Assembly (NCBI RefSeq): GCF_003112515.1 | Contig: NZ_BEVZ01000006.1 | Location: forward strand, 1-64,000 | Length of the DNA stretch: 64,000 nt | Source of the DNA: Streptomyces fragilis | Lineage (GTDB): Bacteria > Actinomycetota > Actinomycetes > Streptomycetales > Streptomycetaceae | Direction of reading: 5' to 3' | Shown here: one piece after another, positions 27,857-36,790 of the stretch | How the letters are laid out: the number at the start of each line of letters is the position of its first letter | Position numbering within the stretch: the first letter of the stretch is position 1 | Notes under the pieces: model-generated | Database searches by the model: none | Told to the model about the DNA's origin: nothing | The model's input: only the letters and a program-made list of their open reading frames with translations | Translations under genes and position numbers: made by a program

Positions 27857-28777
27857 ATGATGCAGCACGCCGATGACTCCCCCGACCCTTCGACGGACGG
27901 AGGGCAGGAGCGGGATCCTTACGACGACGAGGTCTACGGCGGCGAGACGCAGCGGCCCGACGACGACGGATCGGCCGAAGCGGTCGGCGGCGAAGTCGTC
28001 CACGAAGGCGCCGTCGTTCCGAGCCCGGACGCGAGGACGGCGAGACCTGCGGAGGAACGCAGCCCGGACGTCTTCCTGGACGTCCCTCGGCTCAAGGTGG
28101 ACGAGATCGACCTCGACGTGGAGGACCTACGGGCCCACGTCTCCCTCCAGGCCGAGGTCCTCGACCTCGTCAAGCTCAACGTGGGCGCCGATGTCGCCCT
28201 CGGCCGGGTCGAACTCGGCATCTCCGGGGTGGAGGCGCAAGCCCAGCTGAAGGTCCGGCTGGACAACGTGGCGATGATCATCAACCGCGTCCTCACCACG
28301 CTGGACCGCAATCCGCAGATCGTCGAGGACCTGGCACGTCGCGTCGGCTCGGCCGTGCAGGACGTGGGCCAGGGGGCCGGTTACGCGGTGCGGGACGTAG
28401 GCGGGAGCGCCGGGGCGGCGGTCGAGGAGGTGGGCCGCGGCACCGGTGAGGCTGTCGGAGAGGTGGTGCAGGGTGTCGGCGACCTGGCCGAGGACGTCGG
28501 CGGGAGCGCGGGGGACGCCGTCGGCGAGGTAGCCCGGTCGACCGGAGGCGCGGTCAAGGGCGCGGGCGATGCAGCCCGCGAGACCGGCCGCGCTGCCCGG
28601 CGCACAGTCCGACGCACAACGGAGGGGACCGGCACCGAGGAGGCGGCGACAGGGACCCCCCGCCGGTCCCCGAACTCGGCCGGGGCCTCCACTCGCAGGC
28701 GCCGCCAACGCACTGAAGAGCCCCGCCCGACGCGCTCCACCAGCCGCCGTAACGAGAAGCGCGGCAAGCCTCCGTGA
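27857..28777 (+). CDS. Hypothetical protein with conserved core and LEA-like glycine/alanine repeats
   Basis: 306 residues; ATGATG at 27857/27860, the second better spaced from GGAGG. An acidic, disordered N-terminus (1-75) precedes a conserved core (DVFLDVPRLKVDEIDLDVED and then VLTTLDRNPQIVEDLA) that I know from hypothetical proteins of Streptomyces. The C-terminal 150 residues repeat a V-x-D-V/A-G-x-G/S-A-G-x-A pattern (AVRDVGGSAGAAVEEVGRG), like the amphipathic 11-residue repeats of LEA or apolipoprotein-like proteins. The end is basic and may bind nucleic acid or membranes. Function unknown. Confidence 0.75.
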   Translation: MMQHADDSPDPSTDGGQERDPYDDEVYGGETQRPDDDGSAEAVGGEVVHEGAVVPSPDARTARPAEERSPDVFLDVPRLKVDEIDLDVEDLRAHVSLQAEVLDLVKLNVGADVALGRVELGISGVEAQAQLKVRLDNVAMIINRVLTTLDRNPQIVEDLARRVGSAVQDVGQGAGYAVRDVGGSAGAAVEEVGRGTGEAVGEVVQGVGDLAEDVGGSAGDAVGEVARSTGGAVKGAGDAARETGRAARRTVRRTTEGTGTEEAATGTPRRSPNSAGASTRRRRQRTEEPRPTRSTSRRNEKRGKPP

Positions 28778-29176
28778 ACCCAGCCTCCACTGCCCGCCGC
28801 CGGCAGCACCTCCGCCACTGACCCCGACCCCGACATCTCCTTCGACGCGGTCGTCAGCGGCGACCGTCTGCGCTTCGCAACGGCGCCACGGACCCAGGTT
28901 TCCTTCCCCGGCAGCGGAAGACGCGAGTCGCTGTCGCGGAGCGACCGGATCAACCTCGCCCGACAGGTGTCCCCCGGCCACACATACCGCGATGTGACCG
29001 TCGCGTACCACCTCGCCAGCCGCCTCACGGACACGTCGGAGGGGACGCACGTGCCGTACGAGGACGGACAGCGGGATGGAGCAGACGACTCCGCGACTCC
29101 GGGCGTTTCGCGTCGAGCAGGCGACAGCCCGCACCTGCGAGGCAGATGCCGTGCTGATGGACAGCAGACTTCCTGA
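28778..29176 (+). pseudogene. Start-less continuation ORF downstream of the LEA-like gene
   Basis: Directly after the TGA at 28775-28777, and in the same frame, a natural-looking protein continues: DPDISFDAVVSGDRLRF, then VSPGHTYRDVTVAYHLASRL, to a stop at 29174-29176. The first 95 codons resemble a small conserved Streptomyces protein, but no ATG, GTG or TTG opens it before about residue 63. Either its start was lost, or it was a domain of the upstream protein that is now cut off by the TGA. Confidence 0.5.
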
Positions 29177-29281
29177 CCTGCTCCAGGGGGAATGCCGAGC
29201 CCGGCAGTGTGGACGCAGCACCTGTCCGAGCCGGGTCCCGCCCGCGGTGGTCGAGGACGGGTCCAGGAAGCGGTCCAGGTG

Positions 29282-29875
29282 CTACGGCGCGGGCGGCTTG
29301 CTCGGCGGCTCCCAGCCGTGGGTGAGGATGTCGAAGAGTGCCTCGATGGCGGCCCGGCGGTCCTGCCGGCTACGAGCGAGCACGGGGATCTCGAGTACGA
29401 ATCGGGCAAGAGCCACACATGCGAGGTCGTCGTGCCCTACGCCGTACTCGTCGGCGATGGCTGCGCTGAGGCTGTCGGTGTACCGGGTCCACATGCGTTC
29501 GGCGTAGGCGCGCAGCACCGGCGTCGAGTTCACCAGGTGGGTGAACTCGGCCGCCTGAGGGTGTGCCTCGATCGACGGCCAGGTGTTCAGGACGTGCTGG
29601 CGAAGGGCATCGAGGATGCTCTGATCGGAGCGGCGCTGCCGCACCGCGGCGATCAGCTGTGACTCCCGGTCGTCGTCCTCGTCGAACACCAGCGCTTCCT
29701 TGCCGCTGAAGTGCTTGAACACCGTGGCGGTCGACACGTCGGCGGCGTCGGCGATGTCACGGATGCTCACCTGGTCGTAGCCGCGCTCCAGGAAGAGTCG
29801 CAGTGCGGCGTCGGCGATCGCCTGCCGGGTGGCCGCCTTCTTGCGGTCGCGGCGGCTGATGGAGGGCACGGTCAT
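29282..29875 (-). CDS. TetR-family transcriptional regulator
   Basis: 197 residues from ATG 29875. Helix-turn-helix: AIADAALRLFLERGYDQVSI, then RDIADAADVSTATVFKHFSG. The C-terminal ligand domain is of the usual length. It is divergent from the flavin monooxygenase gene, a common pairing in which the regulator represses an inactivating or efflux gene until its ligand appears. A palindrome ACTCGA-TAG-TCGAGT lies 12 bases upstream of the start. No ribosome site is seen, so the mRNA may have a very short or no leader. Confidence 0.9.
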   Translation of the reverse strand: MTVPSISRRDRKKAATRQAIADAALRLFLERGYDQVSIRDIADAADVSTATVFKHFSGKEALVFDEDDDRESQLIAAVRQRRSDQSILDALRQHVLNTWPSIEAHPQAAEFTHLVNSTPVLRAYAERMWTRYTDSLSAAIADEYGVGHDDLACVALARFVLEIPVLARSRQDRRAAIEALFDILTHGWEPPSKPPAP

Positions 29876-29886
29876 GACTACAGCCT

Positions 29887-29901
29887 ACTCGATAGTCGAG
29901 T
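29887..29901. promoter_or_regulatory. Possible TetR operator
   Basis: ACTCGA-TAG-TCGAGT is a perfect six-base inverted repeat with a three-base centre, 12 bases upstream of the TetR start. Position and symmetry suit autoregulation. Confidence 0.5.
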
Positions 29902-30117
29902 CAGTCGCTAAGTAGAGTCGTTGCACTTTTAGACGTGCTCTGATTTTATGAGGCTGCGCGAGCACCTGAGCGGCGCATCCTCGTCGGCCTGGTCATCGTC
30001 TGCACCGCGCCGGGCCTGTTCACCTGAGAGCCCCTCAGCGGGACACGTCGGGTGTGGGTGCCGAGGTCGAGATTGCCCGGCCCGCTCGCCTCTCTTCGCC
30101 GACCGAAAGGGACAACC

Positions 30118-31269
30118 ATGAACTCTCCAGAACCCGCCCAGGCACGCATCAGCGTCATCGGCGCCGGCCCCGGCGGCTTGACCTGCGCCCGCATTCTCCA
30201 GCAGCACGGCATAGCGGTCACCGTCTACGACCGCGACCGGGGCCCCGACGCCCGCAACCAGGGCGGCACCCTCGACCTGCACGCCGACAACGGCCAGATC
30301 GCCCTGCGCGAAGCCGGTCTGCTCGACGAGTTCTTCGAACTCGCCCGCCCCGAAGGGCAGGAAATGCGCCGGATGGACCCGGGCGGCACGATCACGTCCC
30401 ATGAGGTTCCGGCGCCCGACGAACTCTTCAAGCCGGAAATCGACCGTGGTCAGCTGCGCAACCTGCTACTCGACTCCCTGCAGCCAGCAACCGTGCGCTG
30501 GGGCCGCGCCGTCGACACGATCAGTGGACCCGACGACGGTCCGCGGCAACTGCACTTCACCGACGGCACGGCCGTCCAGACCGATCTGGTCATCGGCGCC
30601 GACGGCGCCTCCTCCCGCGTCCGCCCGGCCGTGTCCCCCGCCGTCCCCGAATACACCGGGGTGAGCTTCCTGGAAGCATGGTTCTCAGACGTTGAGAACC
30701 GGCACCCGGACCTGGCCGAGCTGGTCGGCCGGGGCAGCGCCCACACAGCCGACGGTGAGCGCGGCCTGTTCGCCCAGCGCAACAGCGGAAACCACATCCG
30801 CGTCTACATCATCCAACGCGTCCCGGTCGACTGGATCAGCACGAGCGGCCTGACGGTCGAGGACACCGACGGCATCCGCGCCCTGCTCCTGGGCGAGTAC
30901 GCCCACTGGTCGCCCCGCCTACGCCGGATGATCACCGATAACGACGGCCCCTACGTCGACCGTCCGATCTTCGCCCTCCCGGTCCCGCACACGTGGGAAC
31001 CCAACCCGACGGTGACCCTGCTCGGAGATGCCGCCCACCTCATGCCTCCGCTCGGCGTCGGCGTCAACCTCGCCATGCTCGACGCCAGCGAACTCGCCCT
31101 CGCTCTCGTGAACGCCACCACCGTCGCCGACGCGGTCCGCACTTACGAGAAGACCATGCTCCCCCGCTCCACCGAGACGGCCAAGGCCCTCGAAGGCGGC
31201 GCTGAACACCTGCTGTCCACTGAAGGACCGGACCTCGACGGCAACGACGACGCCCACACCAGGGACTGA
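30118..31269 (+). CDS. FAD-dependent monooxygenase, TetX-like
   Basis: 383 residues; ATG after GAAAGGGACAACC. Class A flavoprotein hydroxylase: the dinucleotide motif is VIGAGPGGLTCARILQQHG, the DG motif VIGADGASSRVRPAV, and the second FAD motif LLGDAAHLMPPLGVGVNLAM. The GGTLDLHADNGQIAL stretch and overall order resemble TetX-type monooxygenases, which hydroxylate tetracyclines, but resistance is not shown and many relatives act on other aromatics. No C-terminal extension. The divergent TetR gene probably controls it. Confidence 0.88.
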   Translation: MNSPEPAQARISVIGAGPGGLTCARILQQHGIAVTVYDRDRGPDARNQGGTLDLHADNGQIALREAGLLDEFFELARPEGQEMRRMDPGGTITSHEVPAPDELFKPEIDRGQLRNLLLDSLQPATVRWGRAVDTISGPDDGPRQLHFTDGTAVQTDLVIGADGASSRVRPAVSPAVPEYTGVSFLEAWFSDVENRHPDLAELVGRGSAHTADGERGLFAQRNSGNHIRVYIIQRVPVDWISTSGLTVEDTDGIRALLLGEYAHWSPRLRRMITDNDGPYVDRPIFALPVPHTWEPNPTVTLLGDAAHLMPPLGVGVNLAMLDASELALALVNATTVADAVRTYEKTMLPRSTETAKALEGGAEHLLSTEGPDLDGNDDAHTRD

Positions 31270-31355
31270 CCAGGCCTTCAGCCGTCGTCAGCAGATGCTG
31301 GCGCAGCCGAGGGTGATGAAGGCTTGGGGATGTCGTTGACACCCCCACGCCGCCT

Positions 31356-32240
31356 TCAGTGCGCGGCCCGGTCGGCCCTTTCCCGGGCGATGTCGGAATA
31401 GAAACGGAACAGTGCCGGGCGCGTCTCACCGTGGCCGCGTTCGGTCAGGGCCGTCCAGGCCCGGGCGACGAGCTCCCGGGCTTGGGAGCCGGGCCAGGGA
31501 TGGGGCAGGAGCTGAGGCGGAAGCAGCGGATCGGGCTCCATGGCCCGCGTCAGCTCGGCCGTCAACTCCACGGCGATGGTGAGTAGTTCGGCCGGGGAGA
31601 GCTCGACAGGCCCAGTGAGCCGGGCGAGACGGGGCTCGGTGATACGACTGAGGCGGTGGTAGCGGTCGGCGATCTCCTGCACAGGCCACAGCCGACCCGC
31701 CAGTTCAACAGGCTCCCGGACGTCACCCCTACGCAGATCCGTCGTGGTCAAAAGGGTGAGCGCATCGTGGGCGCCGAGACGATGGGCCGCCTCCTCGACA
31801 TACGGCTCCCACGTGTTGGCACACACATACAGGCCGCCCTGCAGCAAGGCGCCACCCAAGCCAACCAGCGTCTCTCGCAGAGCGTCACGGGAGGAGCGCG
31901 CCGACTCGGGCACCGCGAAAGCGGCCAGGTGCCACACCCCGTCCCACGGCGCGAGCCCGGCGTCCTGCTGGAAGGCGTGCCGCAGGAAGTCCGCGTTGGG
32001 GGCGAGGGTACGCACGGTGTCCGCCGTCGCGTGCAGTTCCGCCTTCCGGCCCCGGCCTTCGTGGGTGAATCGGCCTTCGCTCACCAGGCGTTTGATGCAC
32101 AGCCGGACCTGCTGGTCGCTCATGCCCAGGGTGTTGGCCACCGCGTACAGCTCGTCCGCGCCGACGGTGCCGTCCTCGCGGATCAGCGCGTGCACGAGCA
32201 TGCGGGTGGGAATGTCGACGTGGTCGGTGCCGGCGCTCAC
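31356..32240 (-). CDS. PaaX-family transcriptional regulator
   Basis: 294 residues from GTG 32240, which overlaps the GNAT stop by four bases (GTGA). N-terminal winged helix (GADELYAVANTLGMSDQQVR, then RLVSEGRFTHEGRGRKAEL). A middle domain follows with WDGVWHLAAFAVPESARSSR and LLQGGLYVCANTWEPYVEE, as in PaaX. PaaX represses phenylacetate degradation in other bacteria; no such genes are here, so the target is more likely the local divergon. It is co-transcribed with the GNAT gene, and a nested palindrome lies upstream of the pair. Confidence 0.88.
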   Translation of the reverse strand: MSAGTDHVDIPTRMLVHALIREDGTVGADELYAVANTLGMSDQQVRLCIKRLVSEGRFTHEGRGRKAELHATADTVRTLAPNADFLRHAFQQDAGLAPWDGVWHLAAFAVPESARSSRDALRETLVGLGGALLQGGLYVCANTWEPYVEEAAHRLGAHDALTLLTTTDLRRGDVREPVELAGRLWPVQEIADRYHRLSRITEPRLARLTGPVELSPAELLTIAVELTAELTRAMEPDPLLPPQLLPHPWPGSQARELVARAWTALTERGHGETRPALFRFYSDIARERADRAAH

Positions 32241-32872
32241 AGGCCACCCACCCTTCCCTTCGCGACCGGACGGTACATGGTGGTCACCGCTCCGAACCCG
32301 AACAGCCCGCGCAGGTAGGGCGTGTGCTCGGTCCGTGCGGCCGTGAAGCCGCGTCGCTCGTACAGGGCCCGGGCACGCGGGTTGGTGTCGATCACGTCCA
32401 GCCGCAGCTCCCGGCAGTCCTGCTCCGCTGCGACGGCGGCCACTTCCTCGATGAGCAGGCTTCCCACGCCGCGGCCCCGCATCTCCGGGTCCACGGCGAT
32501 GCCGTCCATGAGGAGTTGCCCTGGTACCGGGTGACGTTCGAACAGGGCGAGGAGCAGGAGCCGGTGCAGGCCCCGTAGGTGCCCGTAGGCGCGCAGCACG
32601 GCGCGGGCCGACCCCCCGGTGAGGGCTCGCCCGCCATGGTGGTAGCCGGCGAGGCCGACGATCCGCCCGTCGAGGAGGGCGCAGACCGCTCGGTCGGTGT
32701 TCAGGTGGGCGGCGATGAAGGACACCGCCTTGTCCGCCGGGTTCAGCGCGGGACCGAGTTTGCGGCCGAAGGCCTCCCAGTACAGCTCGGCCACCCGCCG
32801 CTCGGCTCCGGCCGGAACGCCCCGCTGCACCGTCACCGGTCCGGCCCCGGGGCCTGTCGCGTCCAGTCCCAT
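32237..32872 (-). CDS. GNAT-family N-acetyltransferase
   Basis: 211 residues from ATG 32872, chosen because AGGAGG lies six bases before; an ATG at 32887 would add five residues. The acetyl-CoA motif A is clear: LLMDGIAVDPEMRGRGVGSL with RxRGxG, then NPRARALYERRGFTA as motif B. Substrate unknown. First gene of a two-gene operon with the PaaX regulator, divergent from the hydrolase gene. Confidence 0.88.
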   Translation of the reverse strand: MGLDATGPGAGPVTVQRGVPAGAERRVAELYWEAFGRKLGPALNPADKAVSFIAAHLNTDRAVCALLDGRIVGLAGYHHGGRALTGGSARAVLRAYGHLRGLHRLLLLALFERHPVPGQLLMDGIAVDPEMRGRGVGSLLIEEVAAVAAEQDCRELRLDVIDTNPRARALYERRGFTAARTEHTPYLRGLFGFGAVTTMYRPVAKGRVGGL

Positions 32873-32907
32873 GCCGCGCCTCCTCATCTCCCTGCGACCA
32901 AGACCCT

Positions 32908-32951
32908 GAAACTATCAGATCGGCAACGATCGTTCGGGCAATGATAGTTTC
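32908..32951. promoter_or_regulatory. Nested palindromic operator between GNAT-PaaX and the hydrolase gene
   Basis: GAAACTATCA (32908-32917) and TGATAGTTTC (32942-32951) are perfect 10-base arms. At exactly the same centre (32929.5) is a second perfect palindrome AACGATCGTT (32925-32934). The element lies between the two divergent starts and is a likely site for the PaaX-type regulator. Confidence 0.75.
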
Positions 32952-32988
32952 CTGATCTGTTGCCAACCCGAGCAGAGGCGGTCCTCCC

Positions 32989-34053
32989 ATGTGTCCGAAG
33001 ACCCAGCCCCGACGCCGCGGGCTCCGCATCGCCGTGTGGTCACTCGTCACGGTCCTGGTCGTGGCCGTCGGCCTCGCCGGTGTGGTGCTGTGGCAGAACT
33101 CCTACGACATGGACGAGCAGCGGGTCACGATTCGCCGCGGCGGCCACACCCTCCACGGCGTACTGGCCGTCCCCAGGGACGGTCGCAAGCGCCACGGCCT
33201 GGTCGTGTACGTCCACGGCGACGGCCCTGTCGACGCCACCCACGACGACGGTTACAAGCCCTTGTGGGAGGCGAACGCCGCAGCCGGGTACGCCTCCCTG
33301 TCCTGGGACAAGCCCGGCGTCGCGGGCGCGCCCGGGAACTGGCTCGACCAGTCCATGGACGACCGGGCCGACGAGGCAGCCGCCGCCATCGCCTGGGCCC
33401 GCGACCGCACGGACATCGACGGCGACCGGATCGGACTGTGGGGCGCCAGCCAGGCGGGCTGGGTCCTGCCGAAGATCGCCGCCAAGACGCCCGTGAGCTT
33501 CGTCGTCGCCGTCTCGCCCGCGATCAACTGGCTCCGGCAGGGCCGCTACAACCTCCTCGCCGAGCTGCGCGCCGACGGCGCATCGGCGTCCCGCACCAAG
33601 GCGGAGGTCGCCGAGAGCGACACGGTCCGCCGGCTGCTGCAACGCCGTGCGACCTTCGAGGAGTACGTCAGGGCGATGGGCGGCGACGCGGACGGCATGA
33701 CCGCCGACCGCTGGGGCTTCGTCTCCAAGAACTACACCGCGGACGCCACGCAGGACCTCCACGCCTTGCGTGGCATACCGGTGCTGCTGGCCCTCGCGGG
33801 CCATGACATCAACGTGGACACCACCGACACCGAGCGCACCTACCACGAGGTGCTGGACGCGGGCGGCGCACTGAGGGTCAGGCGTTACCCGGACGCGACC
33901 CACGCACTGCTCAAGCAGTCCGTCGAGCGGTCGGACCTCAAGATCACGCTCACCGCGCTCCTCTCGCCCCGCTCGCTCTTCGCGGACGGATACCTGGACG
34001 ACCAGAGACGCTTCCTCGAGGAACTCGGCCGAGGCACTCGCGCCACCTCATGA
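32989..34053 (+). CDS. Membrane-anchored alpha/beta hydrolase
   Basis: 354 residues from ATG 32989. One N-terminal membrane helix (IAVWSLVTVLVVAVGLAGVV) puts the rest outside the cell. Oxyanion region VVYVHGDGPVD, nucleophile Ser in GLWGASQAGW, acid Asp in LALAGHDINVD, and His in PDATHALLKQ make a complete triad. The sequence resembles peptidase/esterase-type hydrolases of the BAAT/dienelactone group; the substrate is unknown. It faces the GNAT-PaaX operon across the nested palindrome and is likely co-regulated with it. Confidence 0.85.
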   Translation: MCPKTQPRRRGLRIAVWSLVTVLVVAVGLAGVVLWQNSYDMDEQRVTIRRGGHTLHGVLAVPRDGRKRHGLVVYVHGDGPVDATHDDGYKPLWEANAAAGYASLSWDKPGVAGAPGNWLDQSMDDRADEAAAAIAWARDRTDIDGDRIGLWGASQAGWVLPKIAAKTPVSFVVAVSPAINWLRQGRYNLLAELRADGASASRTKAEVAESDTVRRLLQRRATFEEYVRAMGGDADGMTADRWGFVSKNYTADATQDLHALRGIPVLLALAGHDINVDTTDTERTYHEVLDAGGALRVRRYPDATHALLKQSVERSDLKITLTALLSPRSLFADGYLDDQRRFLEELGRGTRATS

Positions 34054-34164
34054 CACCTCGCGGCACCTCCGCGCGCCCCGCTCGGCCGGCAGCGCCTCAC
34101 GCAGCCCCCGGTCCGCCCGCAGCGCGGGGTGACGGGCCGAGCCGCCACCCCGCGGGAAACGCCG

Positions 34165-35967
34165 TCAGCTCCAGGTGTAGCCATCGAAGTTCCGGCTGAA
34201 CTCCCAGTTGTTGAAGCGGTCCCAGTTGATCGACCAGGTCATCAGGCCGCGCAGGGACGACCAGGTGCCGTGGGTCTGGTAGGAACCGCAGTTCTGCTTC
34301 TTGGTGAGGCAGTCCAGGGCCTTGTTCACCTCGGCGGGGCTGGTGTGACCGTTGCCCGCCTGGGTGGAGGCGGGGAGGCCGATGGCCACCTGGTCGGGGC
34401 GCAGGCCGGGGAAGAAGCGCTCGGCGTTGCCGGCGACCGGGAAGCCGGTGAGCAGCATGTCGGTCATGGCGATGTGGAAGTCTGCGCTGCCCATCGAGTG
34501 GTACTGGTTGTCGAGGCCCATGATGGGGCCGGAGTTGTAGTCCTGGACGTGGAGCAGGGTGAGGTCGTCGCGCAGCGCGTGGATGACCGGCAGGTAGGCG
34601 CCGGCGCGCGGGTCCTGCCCGCCCCATGGACCCGAGCCGTAGAACTGGTAGCCGAGCTGGACGAAGAAGGTCTCCGGGGCCATGGTCAGGACGAACTTCG
34701 CGCCGTACTTCGCCTTGAGGGTCTTGATCGCCTGGATGAGGTGGACGACGACCGGGCTGGTGGGGTTGCGGAAGTCGGTGTCGCCGGTCTGGAGCGAGAG
34801 GGAGTGGCCTTCGAAGTCGATGTCGAGGCCGTCGAGCCCGTACTCGTCGATGATCTTCGAGACGGAGGAGACGAAGGTGTCGCGGGCGGCCGGGGTGGTG
34901 AGTTGGACCTGTCCGTTCTGGCCGCCGATGGAGATGAGGACCTTCTTGCCGGCGGCCTGCTTGGCCTTGATGGCGGCCTTGAAGTCGGCGGGTGACTCGA
35001 CGCCGGGGCACTCGGCGGCCGGGCAGAGGCTGAAGCGGATGTCGCCCGAGGTCACCGAGGTGGGTTCGCCGAAGGCGAGGTTGATGACGTCCCAGGAGTC
35101 GGGTACGTCGGCCATGCGGGTGTAGCCGGAGCCGTTGGCGAAGCTGGAGTGGAGGTAGCCGACGAGGGCGCGGGTGGGCAGCCCGCCGCCTCCCCCGCCG
35201 CCTGCGGAGGCCGTGGTGGCGGTGACGGCCGCGGACTTCGCGGACTCGCCCGCGCTGTTGACCGCCGAGACCTGGAAGGAGTACGCGGTGCTCGGGCTGA
35301 GACCGGTGGCGGTGTACGAGGTGCCGGTGGCGGTGCCGAGCAGGCTCCCGCCCCGGTAGACCTTGTACGAGGTGGCTCCCGCGACGGCGGGCCAGCTGAG
35401 CGGCACCGAGGTGGCGGTCGGGGTGCCGGCGGCGAGGCCCGTCGGGGCGGCGGGGATCTGGACCGGGTCGCCGCCGGGCCCGAGGAGGGAGAGGTCGTCG
35501 GCCTGGTATGCGGGGGTGCCGTACCAGCCGTGGGTGTACATGGTGACCGAGGTGGTGTTCGCGCCGGTGGTGAAGGTCTTGGCGAGCTTCTGCCAGTCCG
35601 GGGCGGACTGGGTCCAGGCGTACCCGTCGGTGGTGCCGGTGCCGCTGACGCCGAGGTACACGTAGCTGCCGCGGACCCAGCCGCTCAGCGTGTAGGTCGC
35701 GTTCGGCTTCACGGTGACGGTCTGGGAGCACTTGGCGTTGTCGCTGCCGGCCGGCGTGGCCTGCAGCGCCCTGGTGCCGCTGTGCACGGGGGTGGCGACG
35801 GCGGCGCCGCTGCCCGCCGTGCAGCTCCACCCGTCCAGGCCGGCCTCGAAGCCGCCGTTGCGGGCGAGTTCGGAGTCGGCGGCCTGGGCGGCCGGGGTGA
35901 GCGCGGTGAGCCCGCCGACGGCGAGCGCGCCCACCAGCAGCAGGGTGAGAGGTCTGGTGCGGTCCAC
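34165..35967 (-). CDS. Secreted GH18 chitinase with CBM and fibronectin III domains
   Basis: 600 residues; GTG 35967 after GGAGG. Signal peptide to about residue 29 (TLLLVGALAVGGLTAL...AQA). Residues 30-165 are a beta-sandwich carbohydrate-binding module (ELARNGGFEAGLDGWSC, GSYVYLGVSGTG). Residues 175-260 are fibronectin type III (PTGLAAGTPTATSVPLSW, YSFQVSAVNSAGES), followed by a glycine linker. The GH18 barrel has the catalytic DxxDxDxE in YGLDGLDIDFEG and substrate-binding KFVLTMAPE and VQDYNSG. It hydrolyses chitin outside the cell. Two DasR-like boxes lie upstream. Confidence 0.95.
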   Translation of the reverse strand: MDRTRPLTLLLVGALAVGGLTALTPAAQAADSELARNGGFEAGLDGWSCTAGSGAAVATPVHSGTRALQATPAGSDNAKCSQTVTVKPNATYTLSGWVRGSYVYLGVSGTGTTDGYAWTQSAPDWQKLAKTFTTGANTTSVTMYTHGWYGTPAYQADDLSLLGPGGDPVQIPAAPTGLAAGTPTATSVPLSWPAVAGATSYKVYRGGSLLGTATGTSYTATGLSPSTAYSFQVSAVNSAGESAKSAAVTATTASAGGGGGGGLPTRALVGYLHSSFANGSGYTRMADVPDSWDVINLAFGEPTSVTSGDIRFSLCPAAECPGVESPADFKAAIKAKQAAGKKVLISIGGQNGQVQLTTPAARDTFVSSVSKIIDEYGLDGLDIDFEGHSLSLQTGDTDFRNPTSPVVVHLIQAIKTLKAKYGAKFVLTMAPETFFVQLGYQFYGSGPWGGQDPRAGAYLPVIHALRDDLTLLHVQDYNSGPIMGLDNQYHSMGSADFHIAMTDMLLTGFPVAGNAERFFPGLRPDQVAIGLPASTQAGNGHTSPAEVNKALDCLTKKQNCGSYQTHGTWSSLRGLMTWSINWDRFNNWEFSRNFDGYTWS

Positions 35968-36010
35968 GACTGCCTCCGGGGGTGAGGGATCGGAGTGAAG
36001 CGCGCCACAG

Positions 36011-36040
36011 CATGGTCCAGACCAATCAAGTGGTCAAGAC
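36011..36040 (-). promoter_or_regulatory. Two DasR-like (dre) boxes upstream of the chitinase
   Basis: TGGTCCAGACCA (36011-36022) and TGGTCAAGACCT (36029-36040) are 18 bases apart. They match the TGGTCTAGACCA core of the DasR responsive element and the direct repeats known from Streptomyces chitinase promoters. They imply induction by chitin-derived N-acetylglucosamine. Confidence 0.8.
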
Positions 36041-36360
36041 CTCTGTACGGGACGCGACGAGCACCTGTGTGCGGGATTCGGCGAACCGATCGACGTCCGC
36101 ACCGTCCTCGCGCACCTCCGCATCGCCGGCGTCGAACCCGGCCGGAGGGGCGTGTATCAGCCATCCTGGGGCGGCCGAAACGGCCGATTCCGGAACCGAT
36201 GACCGCCGCGGACACCGCTGTCACCGCCCCGCAGGGCGTGCGGCCGGGTGCCGGCCGGTCCGGAGCCCGGCGATCACATCGCGCCGAACACCGCGTGACG
36301 GCTTGGCCCTCGCGCGCCGGTTGGGCAGGCTGCCTTTCGCGGAGAAGTGCTGACCACACG

Positions 36361-36380
36361 CCTGATCACACCTGATCACA
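36361..36380 (+). repeat. 10-base tandem repeat, CCTGATCACA x2
   Basis: Two exact copies of CCTGATCACA lie directly before the ribosome site of the next gene. Each carries the palindrome TGATCA, so a regulator site is possible. Confidence 0.45.
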
Positions 36381-36391
36381 AAGGGGAACCC

Positions 36392-36784
36392 ATGAGGACC
36401 AACACGATGCTGCGGACCGCGGGGACCGTGGCGGCGGGCTTCGGGCTGATGCTCGGCGTCGCCACCTCGGCATCGGCGGCCACCGCGATCCCGATCGACG
36501 GCCGGGGAACGGCCTACTGGCAGGCCGATCCCAGCGGCGGCGTCCCGGGCGACGCGCTCCGGGTCTGTGACACCAACGCCGACGGTTACGCCGTGCGCGC
36601 GGTGCTGACCACGTACTCCAACGTGACCCACCGCCGCGAGGTGGACACCTCCGGCCACGCCGCCGGCTACTGCACGCCCTGGAAGACCGGAGACCTGCCG
36701 GAGGGCACCAAGGTGATGATCTCCACCCAGTACGGCAAGGGCGGCGAGTGGGTGGCCGCCGACATGGCCTACCTCACGGCCTGA
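36392..36784 (+). CDS. Small secreted protein, function unknown
   Basis: 130 residues; ATG after AAGGGGAACC. Signal peptide (MLRTAGTVAAGFGLMLGVAT, cut after ASA near residue 30). The mature 100 residues contain two cysteines (LRVCDTNADGYAV, AGYCTPWKTGD), probably a disulfide, in a beta-rich sequence with RGTAYWQADPSGG. It looks like a small conserved secreted protein of Streptomyces. No domain recognised. Confidence 0.78.
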   Translation: MRTNTMLRTAGTVAAGFGLMLGVATSASAATAIPIDGRGTAYWQADPSGGVPGDALRVCDTNADGYAVRAVLTTYSNVTHRREVDTSGHAAGYCTPWKTGDLPEGTKVMISTQYGKGGEWVAADMAYLTA

Positions 36785-36790
36785 CCGCAC

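Noticed and set aside
30118..31269. Calling the monooxygenase a tetracycline-resistance gene
   Set aside because: The sequence order resembles TetX, but the substrate cannot be read from it and many relatives do not confer resistance.
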